Origin: Stictocephala bisonia
Taxonomy: Eukaryota; Arthropoda; Insecta; Hemiptera; Membracidae
DNA length: 64,000 bases
Assembly (NCBI GenBank): GCA_035578905.1
Contig: JAQJVL010000307.1
Span: forward strand, 576,501-640,500
Reading direction: 5' to 3'
The notes beneath the pieces are model-generated. The model was not told the origin of the DNA. It did no database searches and was given only the letters and a program-made list of their open reading frames with translations. Made by a program: the position numbers and the translations under genes. Shown here piece after piece: positions 1 through 12,545 of this stretch. Position 1 is the stretch's first letter. Every line of letters starts with the position of its first letter.

Positions 1-898
1 AAAAATGAATGAATAATAAATACACCAACCTTTCGTGGTCTGCTATTGTATGATCCACCCATTGTAGAGGGTTTATTTATTTAGGTTGTATCGTCCCTCG
101 GCAACCGGCCATAACACGACTGTCATAGCGTGTCATCCACAGCTGTTTTCTACGCCACGCAATCGTGTTATACAGATATACGGTTGTTATAAGTACGAGT
201 GATCGTTGGTTATACGGATCCAGTGGCCTGGACGGATGTAACATCTATTAATAATTACATTCATATTCCTAGGAACACTTTTTATACGTTGAATAAAAAT
301 ATTTAACGATAATATAACAATAAGGTCTTTTATATTATACGACCGCAAAGCTGGAAAAATTTTCCATAGAAGGTGCATGACTAGGTTTCAAACCTAACCT
401 AAATTCACATTACTAAGTTTGAGTTTTTCTTTTTATTTATTTATTTTTTTTTTTTAAGTGCATTTCTGTATTTTGTGTATAAACACCTAAAACTTTCCAT
501 TCAATGGATAATTGCGTTAATTCAGGTCAGGAAAACTACTATGATACTGTTTCTGTAGAAAATTTTTCGTATAATAGAAAATACCCAAAGACCATGTTGA
601 TCGGGAGATAACGTATTCAAAATTACAAAATGACGTTCGAACTTTTAAATTACCCATATTGTTTGTTCAATCCCGCATAAAACTCGTTTTAGCTCGAGGC
701 CTGTATTATACATAGACTCACTCAATTGATTTAAACGTATTATTGCTACAATTACAAATGTTTCATGGATTATTTGTAATAGTTACTGTTTGATTGATCA
801 ATTCTCTAAAATTTACAGCCCAAGTGAAGTATTTATGTTGTTTCATCTTAAACTAACTTAACGATGAATCATAAAAGAGTGACCATCACAATATGTTA
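1..898. other. AT-rich stretch, no gene recognised
   Basis: Only short chance reading frames are visible, with long A/T runs near 430-455. One short CCTAACCTAA (two TTAGG units on the other strand) lies near 393. I see no splice-framed exon or known repeat here. Confidence 0.5.
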
Positions 899-1198
899 TG
901 TTGATACTACAAGAGAAGTGTGGAGTGTCCATGTTGGATGGTAGTCAAAGTTTAGATGTTGTGTAGTGTCAAACTAGTCAGTTAGCTGAAAATCAGACCA
1001 TACGTGGTTCGGATTCCACATAAAGCTGTAGGTCCCTTAGTTGCCCTGACTATTTGGCTATTAATAAATATCTCTTTCTGAGTAACAGTCGACCTTAATT
1101 AATAACAATGACTACTTTCGTTTATCTACACTCATCAAACTCATTCACCTCTCATGTTCGCCCATATCTTGACGATCGGTGTTTTAGTTACGAATAAT
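899..1198 (+). repeat. SINE family A, 5'-truncated copy
   Basis: This matches the longer copies at 12140-12545 (+), 19743-20196 (-) and 21920-22320 (-). Shared landmarks in order are 'CAGTTAGCTGAAAATCAGAC', 'CGGATTCCAC', 'TAGTTGCCCTG', 'TAACAATGACTAC', 'CTACACTCATCA' and 'TTCGCCCATATCTTGACGAT'. The 5' head seen in the longer copies is missing. It ends in a short AT-rich tail (GAATAATGAAT). The family is defined only by its copies in this window; I do not recognise a published name. Confidence 0.7.
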
Positions 1199-1763
1199 GA
1201 ATATTATTACTTTGACATATTTCTATAAATTTTATTACTAAAACAACTAAAGCTTAAAAATCATCTTGAGCTTTAAATTGGTTATAAAATTTATTGTTAT
1301 ATGAATGATACAGTTATATTTTAGGCTTATTGTATTACTATTAAGATCGGTTCATTTAATTATTTTTTGAATTATTCCAGTTTTGTTATATTTATTCATT
1401 ACAATACTGCCAAATGCAAATGTTTTTATTCTGTCCTGAAACATTTCTTCTACACACTGTACGTGAACACTGGTGGGTGGTTTAATATTTTCTCAGAATC
1501 CTTCTCATTGTTCAATCATCATTTGCTATCTCAAACTTAGACCCTTAAATGTTTACTTCGTCATAAACAATTTTAAAAATAATAAATATTGTTAAAAAAT
1601 GTTTGGTAAAAAAATTTTCCAATTTTAGTTTTTCATCCAATACTCATGTCAGCTGCCCCAAAGCAGAGTAACGTGCGAGAGGGTAAAATTGTCGCAGAAC
1701 GAAAGAGACAGCTGCAGAAAGAAATCATCTAATTGAAAAACATATTCCATACCCCAAAATTAC
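1199..1763. other. AT-rich stretch, no gene recognised
   Basis: Nothing beyond AT-rich sequence with multiple stops in all frames. It ends at the target site of the foldback element. Confidence 0.5.
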
Positions 1764-1769
1764 AATATC

Positions 1770-3176
1770 AGTAGTAATAATACAGGCATTGACCAACGTC
1801 CCATGATGAGTTTTCGTCAAATGATGAGTCGGTGGTGGGGGAAGGTCACGTGACCGGATTCAAGATGGCGGTCCCGGATCCAAGATGGCTGCCCCCATTC
1901 CTGCCAACCTGTTGGGAATTTTCCCTCCCAAAACTTCCCTCAAATTCCCAAATTTCCCTCAAATCCCCTTTTTGTACTATAAAATACACTATTAGCCCTG
2001 TTATACTATATAAAATGCACTTTTAGCCTAGCTATATTGTATTGCATGCGTATCTGTACACGTGTACCAAATTTGAGCGAAATCGGACGGTAAATAACGA
2101 AACTAGATCCGGAGTGGTAGGGGTAAAGATAAGTCCAGAGACGACATATACGTAATACAAACGGTTTATATTGTATGGCATGCGTATCTGTGCACGTGTA
2201 CCAAATTTGAGCGAAATCGGACGGTAAATAACGAAACTAGATCCAAAGTGGTGGGGGAAAAGATAAGTTCAAAGTTGTTATTTTTGGAAAAATTTTGTTA
2301 TAGGTAGGTCGGAAATGGTGTACGCAGGTGGGTCTAAAGACTTTCGGGGGTCGAAAAAAATTTCCAAGGCTCTAGGACGCACCGTTTTCGAGATATAAGC
2401 AAAAAACCACTTTTTACGGGAAATGTATTGACTGTTTCGGAGAATACCTAAAGACCAGAAAGTGGCTCAGTGTTAGACACATCGGTGTTCTAACACGGCA
2501 CTGGGGAGGGTCAGTCAATACATTTCCCGTAAAAAGTGGTTTTTTGCTTATATCTCGAAAACGGTGCGTCCTAGAGCCTTGGAAATTTTTTTCGACCCCC
2601 GAAAGTCTTTAGACCCACCTGCGTACACCATTTCCGACCTACCTATAACAAAATTTTTCCAAAAATAACAACTTTGAACTTATCTTTTCCCCCACCACTT
2701 TGGATCTAGTTTCGTTATTTACCGTCCGATTTCGCTCAAATTTGGTACACGTGCACAGATACGCATGCCATACAATATAAACCGTTTGTATTACGTATAT
2801 GTCGTCTCTGGACTTATCTTTACCCCTACCACTCCGGATCTAGTTTCGTTATTTACCGTCCGATTTCGCTCAAATTTGGTACACGTGTACAGATACGCAT
2901 GCAATACAATATAGCTAGGCTAAAAGTGCATTTTATATAGTATAACAGGGCTAATAGTGTATTTTATAGTACAAAAAGGGGATTTGAGGGAAATTTGGGA
3001 ATTTGAGGGAAGTTTTGGGAGGGAAAATTCCCAACAGGTTGGCAGGAATGGGGGCAGCCATCTTAGATCCGGGACCGCCATCTTGAATCCGGTCACGTGA
3101 CCTTCCCCCACCACCGACTCATCATTTGACGAAAACTCATCATGGGACGTTGGTCAATGCCTGTATTATTACTACT
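1770..3176. mobile_element. Foldback DNA element, 665-bp inverted arms
   Basis: The left arm (1770-2434) and right arm (2512-3176) are equal in length, 665 bp, and are reverse complements with hardly any differences (for example position 1880 against its partner near 3064). The spacer is 77 bp (2435-2511) and holds a smaller hairpin (GTGTTAGA... / ...TCTAACAC). Ends are AGTAGTAATAATACAGG and its complement. Direct copies of AATATC flank the element at 1764-1769 and 3177-3182, consistent with a target-site duplication. Each arm holds an internal tandem duplication: the segment starting near 2031 is repeated near 2168, sharing CAAATTTGAGCGAAATCGGA. The only reading frames (64 aa, one per arm, mirror images of each other) match no transposase I know, so this looks non-autonomous. 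Confidence 0.88.
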
Positions 3177-3420
3177 AATATCAATTTTTGCAGAACGATA
3201 TGTGGTTTTGTATATAAAAATTAATTAGAACCGTATTTGTAGTGCAACTTAATAACAAACTGCACTTCTGTCAGACTGACTGATTCAGAATGACAGATGG
3301 CTTTGTGACGTTAACAAATAAACAACAGCTAACTGCAGTGAGACGAAAGTAAGCCGTATGTCGCCTTCAACGTGTGCACAAGTTTGCATAAACCCTAACC
3401 AACCACACTACGCCACTCTA

Positions 3421-3773
3421 TAGATGGGTAACTAGCAAAACTAGTACACAGCCGAATCGTTCACTATAATGAGCTAGTTCGAAATGACACAACGAACAAC
3501 TACTTTTACAAGCGAAGGTTAGAGTGATTTATAGTTTTGCTATAAGCTTTCTTTCATAGACACTTTTTATTATTTATCTGTGTGAATTTGTTCAACCAAC
3601 CTTTTTAAAATATCAGTATTTACTACTAATATTGATAAAAATAAGTAACTAAATTTAATGATTTGTTCATTGTTCCTTCCCAGCTCTGATGTTCACTTTT
3701 AACTGAACTAGTTCAAATCGTAATGAACGAACTTGTTCACTCAGCTGATTAGTTCATTTAACTACCCATCTCT
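3421..3773. mobile_element. Short hAT-like MITE
   Basis: Terminal inverted repeats read AGATGGGTAACTAG at the left and the complement of AGATGGGTAGTTAA at the right. Flanks CCACTCTA (3413-3420) and CCACTCCT (3774-3781) match at 6 of 8 positions, the length of an hAT target-site duplication. The interior has subterminal GAACTAGTTC-type palindromes and no coding capacity. Assignment to hAT rests on the 8-bp duplication and is inference. Confidence 0.6.
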
Positions 3774-3781
3774 CCACTCCT

Positions 3782-4590
3782 GCTTTTTAATTATGATCGG
3801 ATCATTATATCGTGTTTGAGTAATGACAACTTCAAAAGTTACGTTATCATTGATTGATGCTGGCTGCCTCTGGAGAGCGTATTGTTTGTAGTAACGGATC
3901 AGAGAAAATACAACTTAAAAATCCTAAAACACATTATTTATTACATAATCCAGGACGTTCTGTGATGTACACGTCTGCAACAAACGGAAATATTTTAATG
4001 GTTATTTTTAGTCCAGTACAGTCTGACAGCTTCTCATAGTAAGTCAGGCAGGTTATCGGAACTCGGTCAGGTGGTTAGGTAATAAAGAACTAAAACCTGC
4101 AAGTGTATACTAAAATTGACATTTGCACTTGTCGTCAATGAATTAGTCGTCATTGTTATAATTTTGGTTAAATAAACTTGAATAAAAACGTAAATAAACA
4201 TATTTTGTATACTTTAATTTAATATTTTACTTCTATATTGAAAATTCGGGAATATAATTTTTATAATTGTGGATAAAACAGTAGGTTTATATGATTCTGG
4301 GTGATTATTTACATGACTATTCTTCCAACAAATGGTGAAATAAAATATTTTAATAACAAATGTTACGCTCTTTTTTGGGCATTGGTATTAATAAATAAGA
4401 TATAACCTTATATTTATACTATCTGATAATTTAATCATAGAACGAAATTATATAAATATTTTGTAGATATCTATCTAACAAATTAATTCATTTTTCAACA
4501 AATAAGTTCAATACTTGAGTGAATAATTATAAATTCCTAATAAATCTATAATTTAATTATATATAATCACTCGCTGGCAATGAATTAGTC
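3782..4590. other. AT-rich stretch, no gene recognised
   Basis: One 61-codon open frame at 3854-4039 has no recognisable domain and is treated as chance. The segment ends in a T-run near 4596-4615 that borders the following repeat. Confidence 0.45.
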
Positions 4591-4615
4591 TCAATTTTTT
4601 TTTTTTTTTTTTTTT

Positions 4616-4830
4616 ATTAGCATAATACGTGTTGGTACATATAAAGAATTCTTTTGTGAATCCCTCTGGTCTGAGGAAGGTGAGTCTGGTTCACTGAAAT
4701 CGATAACTATAATATTGGGGCATTTTGTACTTGTATTGTAATATATTTGTGCATTTTGAGCTTATATTGTAATAAATTTGTGTTGTGTAAAGTTTACTTG
4801 TACTGTCTCAAATATTGTTTCCAGTTTTTG
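4616..4830 (+). repeat. Dispersed hammerhead-core repeat, copy A
   Basis: The copy runs from TTAGCATAATACGTGTTGGT through a conserved core at 4653-4707 to a tail (TTTGTGTTGTGTAAAGTTTA). Its outer segments recur at 38700-38880 in palindromic form, its core at 28900-28960 (+) and 17120-17180 (-). No open frame is associated. A link to Penelope-like elements is inferred from the related sequence downstream of the GIY-YIG fragment at 13.3-13.9 kb. Confidence 0.65.
4667..4710 (+). ncRNA. Hammerhead-ribozyme-like core, copy A
   Basis: CTGAGGA (4671-4677) fits the hammerhead box CUGANGA. Stem II can form between GGTGA (4679-4683) and TCACT (4691-4695), with one G-U pair. GAAA (4696-4699) follows, then TCGATA. 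The palindrome ATCGAT could serve as a short stem III in a dimeric hammerhead, and TGGT before the core can pair with ACTA after it as a short stem I (including one wobble). Hammerheads in Penelope-like elements are known from the literature; whether this copy is active is unknown. Confidence 0.45.
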
Positions 4831-7800
4831 CTCACGACGACCTTGACTTACCAAGTAAGGGATGGTACCTATATCCCTCTCTTATTAGGAAAATCTTTTT
4901 TTTTTTTATTAATAACCAGAGAACATTTATTTGTTGATAAATAATCATAATTAATTATTACGATCCTTTGAATTAGACCATAATTTTAGGAAAATAAAAA
5001 TATTAGCTTATTTCCACCCAATTTGTTTGCTCTCCATATATTAAAAATAAAACAATTTAAACTGTCTAATTATTTACTTTATTTCAAATTTCTTATTTGT
5101 GTATTGAGTTTGAATATAAGGTAAAAAATGAAATAATGTACCTTTATTGAAAAAAGCCTTTTCAAATATTTTAAGTTATAACAGTGTGTTTCTATCTTAT
5201 TATTTTGGTAAATATCTTTAGGCTACATTCTATAGTTGAGAAATATACAACAATAAGTAATGTTTTATTTTTTTAGTTAATATTTTATGCTATTGGTATC
5301 ATAATATAGTAATTGCAATTTTTTTTTTTTTTTACACCGTTGCAGGAAGATTGAAAGCATTCTTCTTTGGGGGTCAGCCGTTAGTAAAATATCGGTCTTA
5401 AATCATGAGCATTAAATGGTTCCTATCACAATATATTTTACCTTACAAACGGACGCCATATTATAATGAAAATGTTAAGTCCGTGTTATGTTTGACCTTA
5501 TGGCTGACCCAAAACATAAATCTTTAGATGACATTTACATTTTATGTTAATCATTTATAGAGACTGATTCTAAAAAATATTTCCTTTCATAAATATGGGG
5601 AAAATTGTATTCTTTAAAATACCCCGTGGGGTTCATCAGGAGATACGTGACCTTACGTGACCTTTATATTCCAGTCAAAGCTTACTTTGTACTGGACATA
5701 TAAGTAGCCTCTCTGACAGTAAAAAGAGTTGAAGGCACTGTACGTTAGCCTTTTAGTTATTTGCTGTAACTTTGTCAAATGATTTAAACTTTTTTTATTA
5801 AAAACACTGAAATTATTTTGCATTAATATTCAAGTCGGGTACGATTTTCCACAGTAATGGTCGTCCTCTAGTGACGACAAAAAATAATTCTTTTATTTTT
5901 ATTAACAAGCCATTGAAGAGCCAGATTGGAAAAGTTTGTTGGAAAGTAAAATAGTCTGTGAACAAATTGCCCATTGCCCCTACTAATGTTTGGACACTTC
6001 GGCCACCTCTCGCTATCACATATGAACACTTTTCTTACATCATCCCGAGTTATATATAATATGATTTAAAATGTATTTAAATCATACACCTTCAAAAAAT
6101 TCGAATTCCATACAAATCTGAAAGTTGTACAGTAGGGAATATATTAAAACACTCTTTAATAATTGATAATGAAATTTATTTTTCACAACAAATTACTTAA
6201 CTATGTAACTTAAGATAGTTAATATTGTATTTATATTTCAGGTACCATATTTCTAGGCACGTAGACACAAACTGTCATTGATTCCAGCGGATGATAAATG
6301 TACTAGTTGATGGAAAAGTAAGTAGTTCCAATACGGTAGATACTGATGTATTTTCAAAGTTAAGTTCACCAGTTGCCATGGCGATAGCTTCTAGATTTGC
6401 CATGCAATATCCGAGTTGAAAATATCTGTATGTCAGTGTGAATAACAGATCATGGTGTATAAAATATAGTTTTCTAAGCTAGACATACGGTATACAATAA
6501 TGACCTATTAACTATTCAATATTATGGTGCCAAATGAAACTATTATTTACTTATTTATAATTCAGTCCAATATAGTGGGAAGGTTTATAAGTTTGTTTAC
6601 TTTTACAATGACAATAGGGCAAATTAATATATTTAAAATAACAATTCAAAAAACCTCGTTGAAGATTCAAAGCTTTATTACAATATCTAAAGGGAGTTTT
6701 AGTATAAAAATCTGTATTTAATAATCGATTAGTAATTTATAGTTGTAAATATATTTCAGTTACTAAATTGAAATGTATTTTCACATGCCGATTACATTAA
6801 ATACGATTTTAACACAACAATTATACATAAATTGCTCATTATATTGGGAAATATGTGCGTTGCTTACGTGAAGAGGCACTATTTGCAGGTCATTGCTTGC
6901 GGCCTTGTCACAATGATCTTCAAGTGGCAGACAGCAAAATTAATACATAATTTAAAACTTCTGTCGATCGGCATGGTATGACAACCACGCTCAGTCCACA
7001 AACGCTCGACGTGCTGCAAAGCGGACAGTCCACAAACAACTGAACGCAGTATGGCACTGATTTACTTGAAAACAATATGTATTTTTGCATTGTTCAGTCA
7101 CTGTCATTTAAATTGTGTAAACTAAATTCTATTAACACTGATAAGTTTACGACGTAGAGTTTCACTCTCTTAACCGTCCTCAGCTGTTTTGAAAATGCTT
7201 CACCTACTGTCATCACTGACTTTATAACTTTTTATCTCACTCCTCAGTTTCTTTGACATATTTTAAAAGTGTAGAATATTTACTCCAAACAAGATATTAT
7301 TATATAAACGAATAAAACTTCTTTGCTGCATGGCTTTAAGAAGAGGATTGTCCAAAAACCACCCCCTCCGATACCTGGCAGGACCATATAGTTACTAACT
7401 GCATACGAACTATGCTTGCATGGATTTTTTTTTTTTTTTTGCCTAGCCCGTTGAGTGAATTTATAAGCATGGGACATACGTATATAGGTACTTGTAAAAT
7501 CACAATGAAAGAAAATCTAAACAATATGACGCAATTTTAGTTTCTTCTATGCCAAGAGTTCTGGAAAGTTTCTTTGTTTCAAATAAAAACTAAACAAAAA
7601 CAGTAATATGATGCTAGCAATAATGTGATAAAATCAATAATTAAAATATATATGATTGTTTATCTAAAAGAGATTTATTTTGCTCATTAAATGGACACAT
7701 TTCAATTAAATCTAGAGCTGTATTTTGCAACATATTCATTTTATTTTTGCACTTGCACTGAAACGTCAATTGATATACTGTATAGTAATTGATATTTAAA

Positions 7801-8190
7801 AGACAATGTACACTTGAACTTGCTTTAAATTAGCCAGTTTGATTTTGAAATTTATAAACTATTACATTATTATTTCAGTTTAATTTTATTATTTTTTTAC
7901 CAGGAGTTCTTATTGTCTACTTCGTATTAAATTTACATATCGACGACGTTCGTCTTTTACTTTTCGGTGTTTAATAGTAATTTATAAAAATTATTATTCA
8001 CAACAAACCTACTAACCAAATAAATGGTCTCGAAGCTCAACTTAAAGCACATTATAAAACCTATGACCCTTCAACCCCTAGCCAACTTACTTTTCTGTTT
8101 ACCCTCGTAACAATGTTTACTGTCTTCATAAATTAGCCGTTCATAGCTCTGTTGTGGAAGATAACGACCGCAACATTAAACCTCGTTACC
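4831..8190. other. AT-rich stretch, no confident gene
   Basis: About 3.4 kb with homopolymer runs (for example 5320-5334, 7425-7440) and only short frames. A 46-codon open frame at 6277-6416 follows an acceptor-like TTTCAG/TTCCAG context and reads through a GTAAGT at 6320. It is the least unlike an exon in this stretch but is too short to call. No repeat shared with the rest of the window was noticed. Confidence 0.4.
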
Positions 8191-8240
8191 GATATCCATC
8201 TCGGTGTAAGTGAAGGATGTCGATAGTTATTGGCCATTCC

Positions 8241-8420
8241 GTCGTTCCGTCAGGAGAAGCTGTTGGTGTTCCGCTGGTTTACTGCTAGCGTGACCCCGGA
8301 GTTGACGTACCCGACACATTTTACACCTACCTATTACACAATTATTGGTTTCGTGCACTTTAACTTGATTGGTGATGGCGTTTATTACTGGTTTTTTACG
8401 TTCTATTGTTAAGAGGCTTA
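8241..8420. repeat. Dispersed repeat, paired with 36812-36930
   Basis: GTTCCGTCAGGA, GCGTGAC followed by CGGAG, and a later GTTTATTA recur in the same order and spacing near 36812-36930. This suggests two diverged copies of one interspersed repeat. A 60-codon open frame across this copy is not conserved in the other and is not called as coding. Confidence 0.45.
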
Positions 8421-8613
8421 AATAAAGACTATTTTCATTTTAATTTAATATATTATTGTTTTTTTTTATATTTCATCGTTTCTCATGAAAACTATGTACA
8501 ATTACATTTTATTGTTTCGCTTCTATATATCACTAAACATACGTATTATGTTCAACCAATTAATAATTATTTGATTGAACCCTAGAAATGCATTATTTTG
8601 ACGATATTATATT

Positions 8614-9236
8614 GTTACGCATAACGGGAATCACCATCGGCACCGACTAGATAATGCAATGGTACCCCCTCCCTGCGCGAGTAACTGCCCGCGGGCCCAA
8701 TCTAGTTATTTCATAAAGTACTACTCGTAGAATATCAGTCCATTTTCTTCTAGGTGGATCCAGACCCTTCTTGAGTTGGTGCCTAGAAAGACCTAGATCA
8801 CTTCTCCCAGAATCACTTCGTCAGTAGCAGAACCTTCTAGGACTATACCACTGCATTAATAAAGACTGCCTTCGGCCGACCTTATAGTCAGTCTCTTTCA
8901 GTCAGTGGCAGTATACAGAATGTAAGAATCAGTCCGGGTTGAAGTGATAGTCAGAGATAGTATTTAATTGAGACAGTCTCGTGAAAGTGCCTTAAGAGTG
9001 ACAATATACCGAGCAGTGTTAGATATTGTGTGAACACAGCTCGTGTGTTTAGTAACGTTCATTGTTGTAAATAAGAGTGATTAATCTCAAGTGTCAAAAT
9101 AGTCTCTAACTAGTAATGTAAGTTTGTAAATATTTCATAGCCTGTAATTTAATTTAGGGCGTGTAAATAAAAGAACAGTTAATAGCCAGAGGTGGAATCG
9201 CCTTTTTTATATTTTGAACCCTGCTGAACCGTAACA
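8614..9236 (+). mobile_element. Solo LTR (LTR retrotransposon)
   Basis: The segment begins TGTTACG and ends CGTAACA, the TG...CA inverted ends typical of LTRs. It has an AATAAA-type signal near 8860 and another near 9165 (GTGTAAATAAAAG) shortly before the 3' end, and it is less AT-rich than its surroundings. No gag or pol lies on either side, so it would be a solo LTR left by recombination. The flanking bases (TATAT left, AGGTT right) do not match as a target-site duplication, which lowers confidence. Family not determined. Confidence 0.55.
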
Positions 9237-11530
9237 AGGTTTAAAAACTTGGTCTTTTTCATGTAAATTTGAAGATTAGCTAATTACAGAAAAATAAAAT
9301 ACGTATTACTGTTTTTAAGTTAAACAAAACTGTAAATCACAACGGTCACTTTATGACGAAAGGTTCTTTTATAACCTATGCGATTAAAAATAACTTGTTC
9401 TTAGTGAACCATAAAACGGAACACGATTTACATCGTAGAAAAAGTTATTGTTTCTGTCGTTTGGTATAATTTATAATACAATATAATTATTTAAATTTGT
9501 TACGAATATATTGGTTGATTATTTATAAATATGTATTAATTTTTAAAAGTATTAATGAAATACAGATTTTTCTAGTAATATTTTTATTATTTTAAAAATG
9601 TATTGTTCTGTTATCCATGCTGACAAGTGAAAACTATTGATCCTTAATAATCCGTTTGGTTTCCCGATACAAATTTTATCGAAGGAATTTCAACACACTT
9701 GTGTAGGGGTGAGATTGTGAACGGTGGTTAAGGGAGAAGACTGTATACCAAATCACCACTAAAGCACTTGTATCAAGTGAATTTTCATGCAACATTCTAG
9801 AGGAAACCTCTTTTTGGTTATATTTTATGGAATGGTACTTTTTTTAGATTTGCTAGCTACTTATTCTATGACTAATTGTTTGTCTTAACAAAGAAATGTT
9901 TTCAGAAGTATATTTTGAAATGTTATTTTTATTTCTAAACAGCGGTTATTTAATATGTTAATTGTTTAATATGCAAATAAAATGTTTTAATAACGTACAG
10001 AAATATTATCGAAACAGAACTTTAAAAATCTATAGTTCATTATTAAAAAAACTCTTAAAAAAGAGGTTTTATTGTATTTAGTTTATCTATAAATTATGAA
10101 AATATTATAATGTATTCTCAATTATTATCGTGCTAAAAAAACTCTTTAAGTTTATATTTCAATAGCAAGAAAACATTATTTTTTACTTAACTCCAGTCCA
10201 TATAAAATTGCACCAATTGCATATTTCTATAAAATAATAACAAATATATAAATGTCAATCTCCTAACGGGTTTTAAATATTTATCACTGTTCGATTCTCT
10301 GATTAAAAATGAATTTTTTTACAGGCGTAAAAGATTTTCAACGCTTATACTAATAGCTAAAGACTTGAAAAACGCGGCCCCTTGCCCAATCCTGGTTTGC
10401 AGGCGTTCTACAGGCTGTATTGTAGCGGGCACACCGGGCTATTATGTCGCATGATAATGATGCCATTATTAAATAATTTCTATATAAGGCTTTTTTTCAC
10501 ATATTAACACTTTTTTTAGATAATACATTGTTTAACAAATCACTATTTGTTATGTAATTAATATGTGAAAATTAACCTTGTACAACTTATTTACTTATTT
10601 TTCCCCTGAATATTTTTATATCTATATTATCGTGAAAAACTCCGTAGTGTATTATGTTAAAGAACACGTCTTATTATTATTATAATTTAATATTAAAATA
10701 TTACTTAAAAATAACTTGCTGTGTTTATCAAGGAACATTACGTGAACATTTCAGTTCTACATAAACGTACAACAAGAGTTTACAGTTGAAATACAAATAA
10801 AGTGCTTTATTTTACTTCGAAATAAAACGTTTTGTTCGTTTATAAAAATACAAAACTATAAAATAATAGTCTGTGTTTAATTTTAAATGTGTACTACATA
10901 AATTCGTTAGGTCACATATATAAGTCATCGTAATAAACATAAAAACTCCTTCATTATTTTAGATACTGCATGTGACGCATGCTTGTATGCTAGATGAATC
11001 CGCGTTCATTCCGTCTGTAACTATCAGTATAGGTATCTTTATTGTTTCGGATCGAAAAACATTCTCATTCAGAGCTATAATTTGTTTACTTCACTTTAAA
11101 TATTCTCTCACGTAAAAATACTTTACTGTCTCATATAAAATTCAATAATGGGAACAATGAGTGTAATTGTTTTGGATCACTCTCAAAGCCTCAGTTTATA
11201 CCTAAACTTTGAATCGTTGAGAAACAAAAATACTCGCCGTTGCAGTTGACAGTTCTTCAACAAAAGCGAAACAATCGAATAAATAATAAAAACATCATTC
11301 TGTTTTGGTTTGATATTGTGCGATCATTTTAAGAGTTTATTTAGTTTTATAGACATTATCAACCAGAAAAAGCATTAATAGTCGTAGCACTTTATTCAAT
11401 TTATTTTTACTTATTTAGCAATCACAGAGATACAATATTAACTGTTGTTTGAAAGCTATTTATTAGCATTGGATTGATCATGATATGTAGATAATATTTG
11501 GAGATTTCTAATGCTTGAGTGTTTAAGAAA
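9237..11530. other. AT-rich stretch, no gene recognised
   Basis: About 2.3 kb without a convincing open frame. A short GC-richer island at 10370-10445 has no recognisable identity. No repeat shared with other parts of the window was noticed. Confidence 0.45.
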
Positions 11531-11537
11531 TAAACAC

Positions 11538-11582
11538 AACGTTTCGACAGGTATAACAAACTCCGCCGTCTTCCGGTATACT
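11538..11582 (-). ncRNA. Degenerate hammerhead-like core, copy E
   Basis: On the minus strand the sequence reads CCGGAAGACGG, a loop, then CTGTCGAAACGTTG. GAAGA could be a CUGAAGA box with one change, GACGG/CTGTC can pair as stem II, and GAAACGTT resembles the 3' side of Penelope-type hammerheads. The CUGANGA box is imperfect (CGGAAGA), so this is a relic at best. Confidence 0.3.
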
Positions 11583-11764
11583 TACTAACTTAGCCTACAT
11601 CTAAAATAATTTTTTTTCTTAACTCATACTAAATCAGAAAAGACTTAATACTACGGGCTAGATTACTGTTGTGAGTCAAAAGTTCTTAAAAAACTATCAC
11701 ACATAACATAAATATACAAAATATAATTCACAATATGAAACACTAAAGAAATGCAAATTATGAA

Positions 11765-12030
11765 ATCAGTCAACAAAACACTGAGTAAGTCATTAAATAG
11801 ACCAAATACTCAATGACATACAAGAATTAATGCAAAATATGAAAAAATCAACATAGATCACGTTATTAAACAGACAAAATATTCAATGAGACACGAAATA
11901 AATGAAAAATTACGATAAAAATTTAACAAAACAGAGCTGGTTATTAAATAGACAAAATATTCAACTTATCTAACCAGATTGGATAAGTTACATTGTCGGA
12001 TAAGTTAAATATTTTGTCTGTTTAATAACC
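11765..12030. repeat. Degenerate tandem repeat ending in a hairpin
   Basis: Variants of ATTAAAYAGACAAAATATTC recur about every 65-80 bp (near 11795, 11861 and 11942). The last one faces an inverted copy, giving a palindrome at 11939-12030 with arms of about 31 bp (GGTTATTAAATAGAC... / ...GTCTGTTTAATAACC) around AACTTATC/GATAAGTT. No coding potential. Confidence 0.6.
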
Positions 12031-12139
12031 TGCTCATGTAACATTATATTCAGGTAAGTTCAGTTTCCAGTCATATTAAATTATTAGTACAATAAATTAT
12101 ACAGTAAATAAATACATCAAACTGTCGAAATCTACTTTT

Positions 12140-12545
12140 GCGCCACTAGTGGCCCTACTTGTAACCAACTACATGGGGATGAAGTGTTGAGGAGATTGTA
12201 GGCCATAAAGTCTATGCTCATTCCTCTTAATGCCGACACGACGTCCGATCAATGGTTACCATCGACGTGGATACTAGTAGAGAAATCAGGGGTGGCCAAA
12301 TTGGGTCAAGGTTCAGATGCTGTGTAGGGAGAGAACTTAGTGTCAGACCAATACTACGTGATTCGGATTCCACGTAAAAGTGAAGGTCTCTTAGTGGCCC
12401 TGGCTATTGGCCTATTAATAATTAGGTCTTTCTGAGAACATTTAACCTTAGTAAAAATGACTAAACACGTTCATATACACCTATCACACTCATATTCGCC
12501 AATTTATGATTGGTGTTTTATAAATGAATAGTAATAATGAATAAC
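12140..12545 (+). repeat. SINE family A, near full-length copy
   Basis: It carries the 5' part absent from the 899 copy (TGTTGAGGAGATTGTAGGCC, then the CGACGTGGAT segment) and the common body and tail (ACGTGATTCGGATTCCACGT, AGTGGCCCTGGCTATTGG, TATTCGCC). It is diverged from the other copies, indicating an older insertion. Confidence 0.7.

Noticed and set aside
1832..3114. Mirror-image 64-codon frames (1832-2026 + and 2920-3114 -)
   Set aside because: They are the same sequence in the two arms of the foldback element. No transposase-like domain is present and there is no independent support.
6242..6319. Exon between TTTCAG and GTAAGT
   Set aside because: Splice-like borders are present, but all three frames contain stops across the full interval. 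Only a shorter version starting at 6277 stays open, and it is too short to trust.
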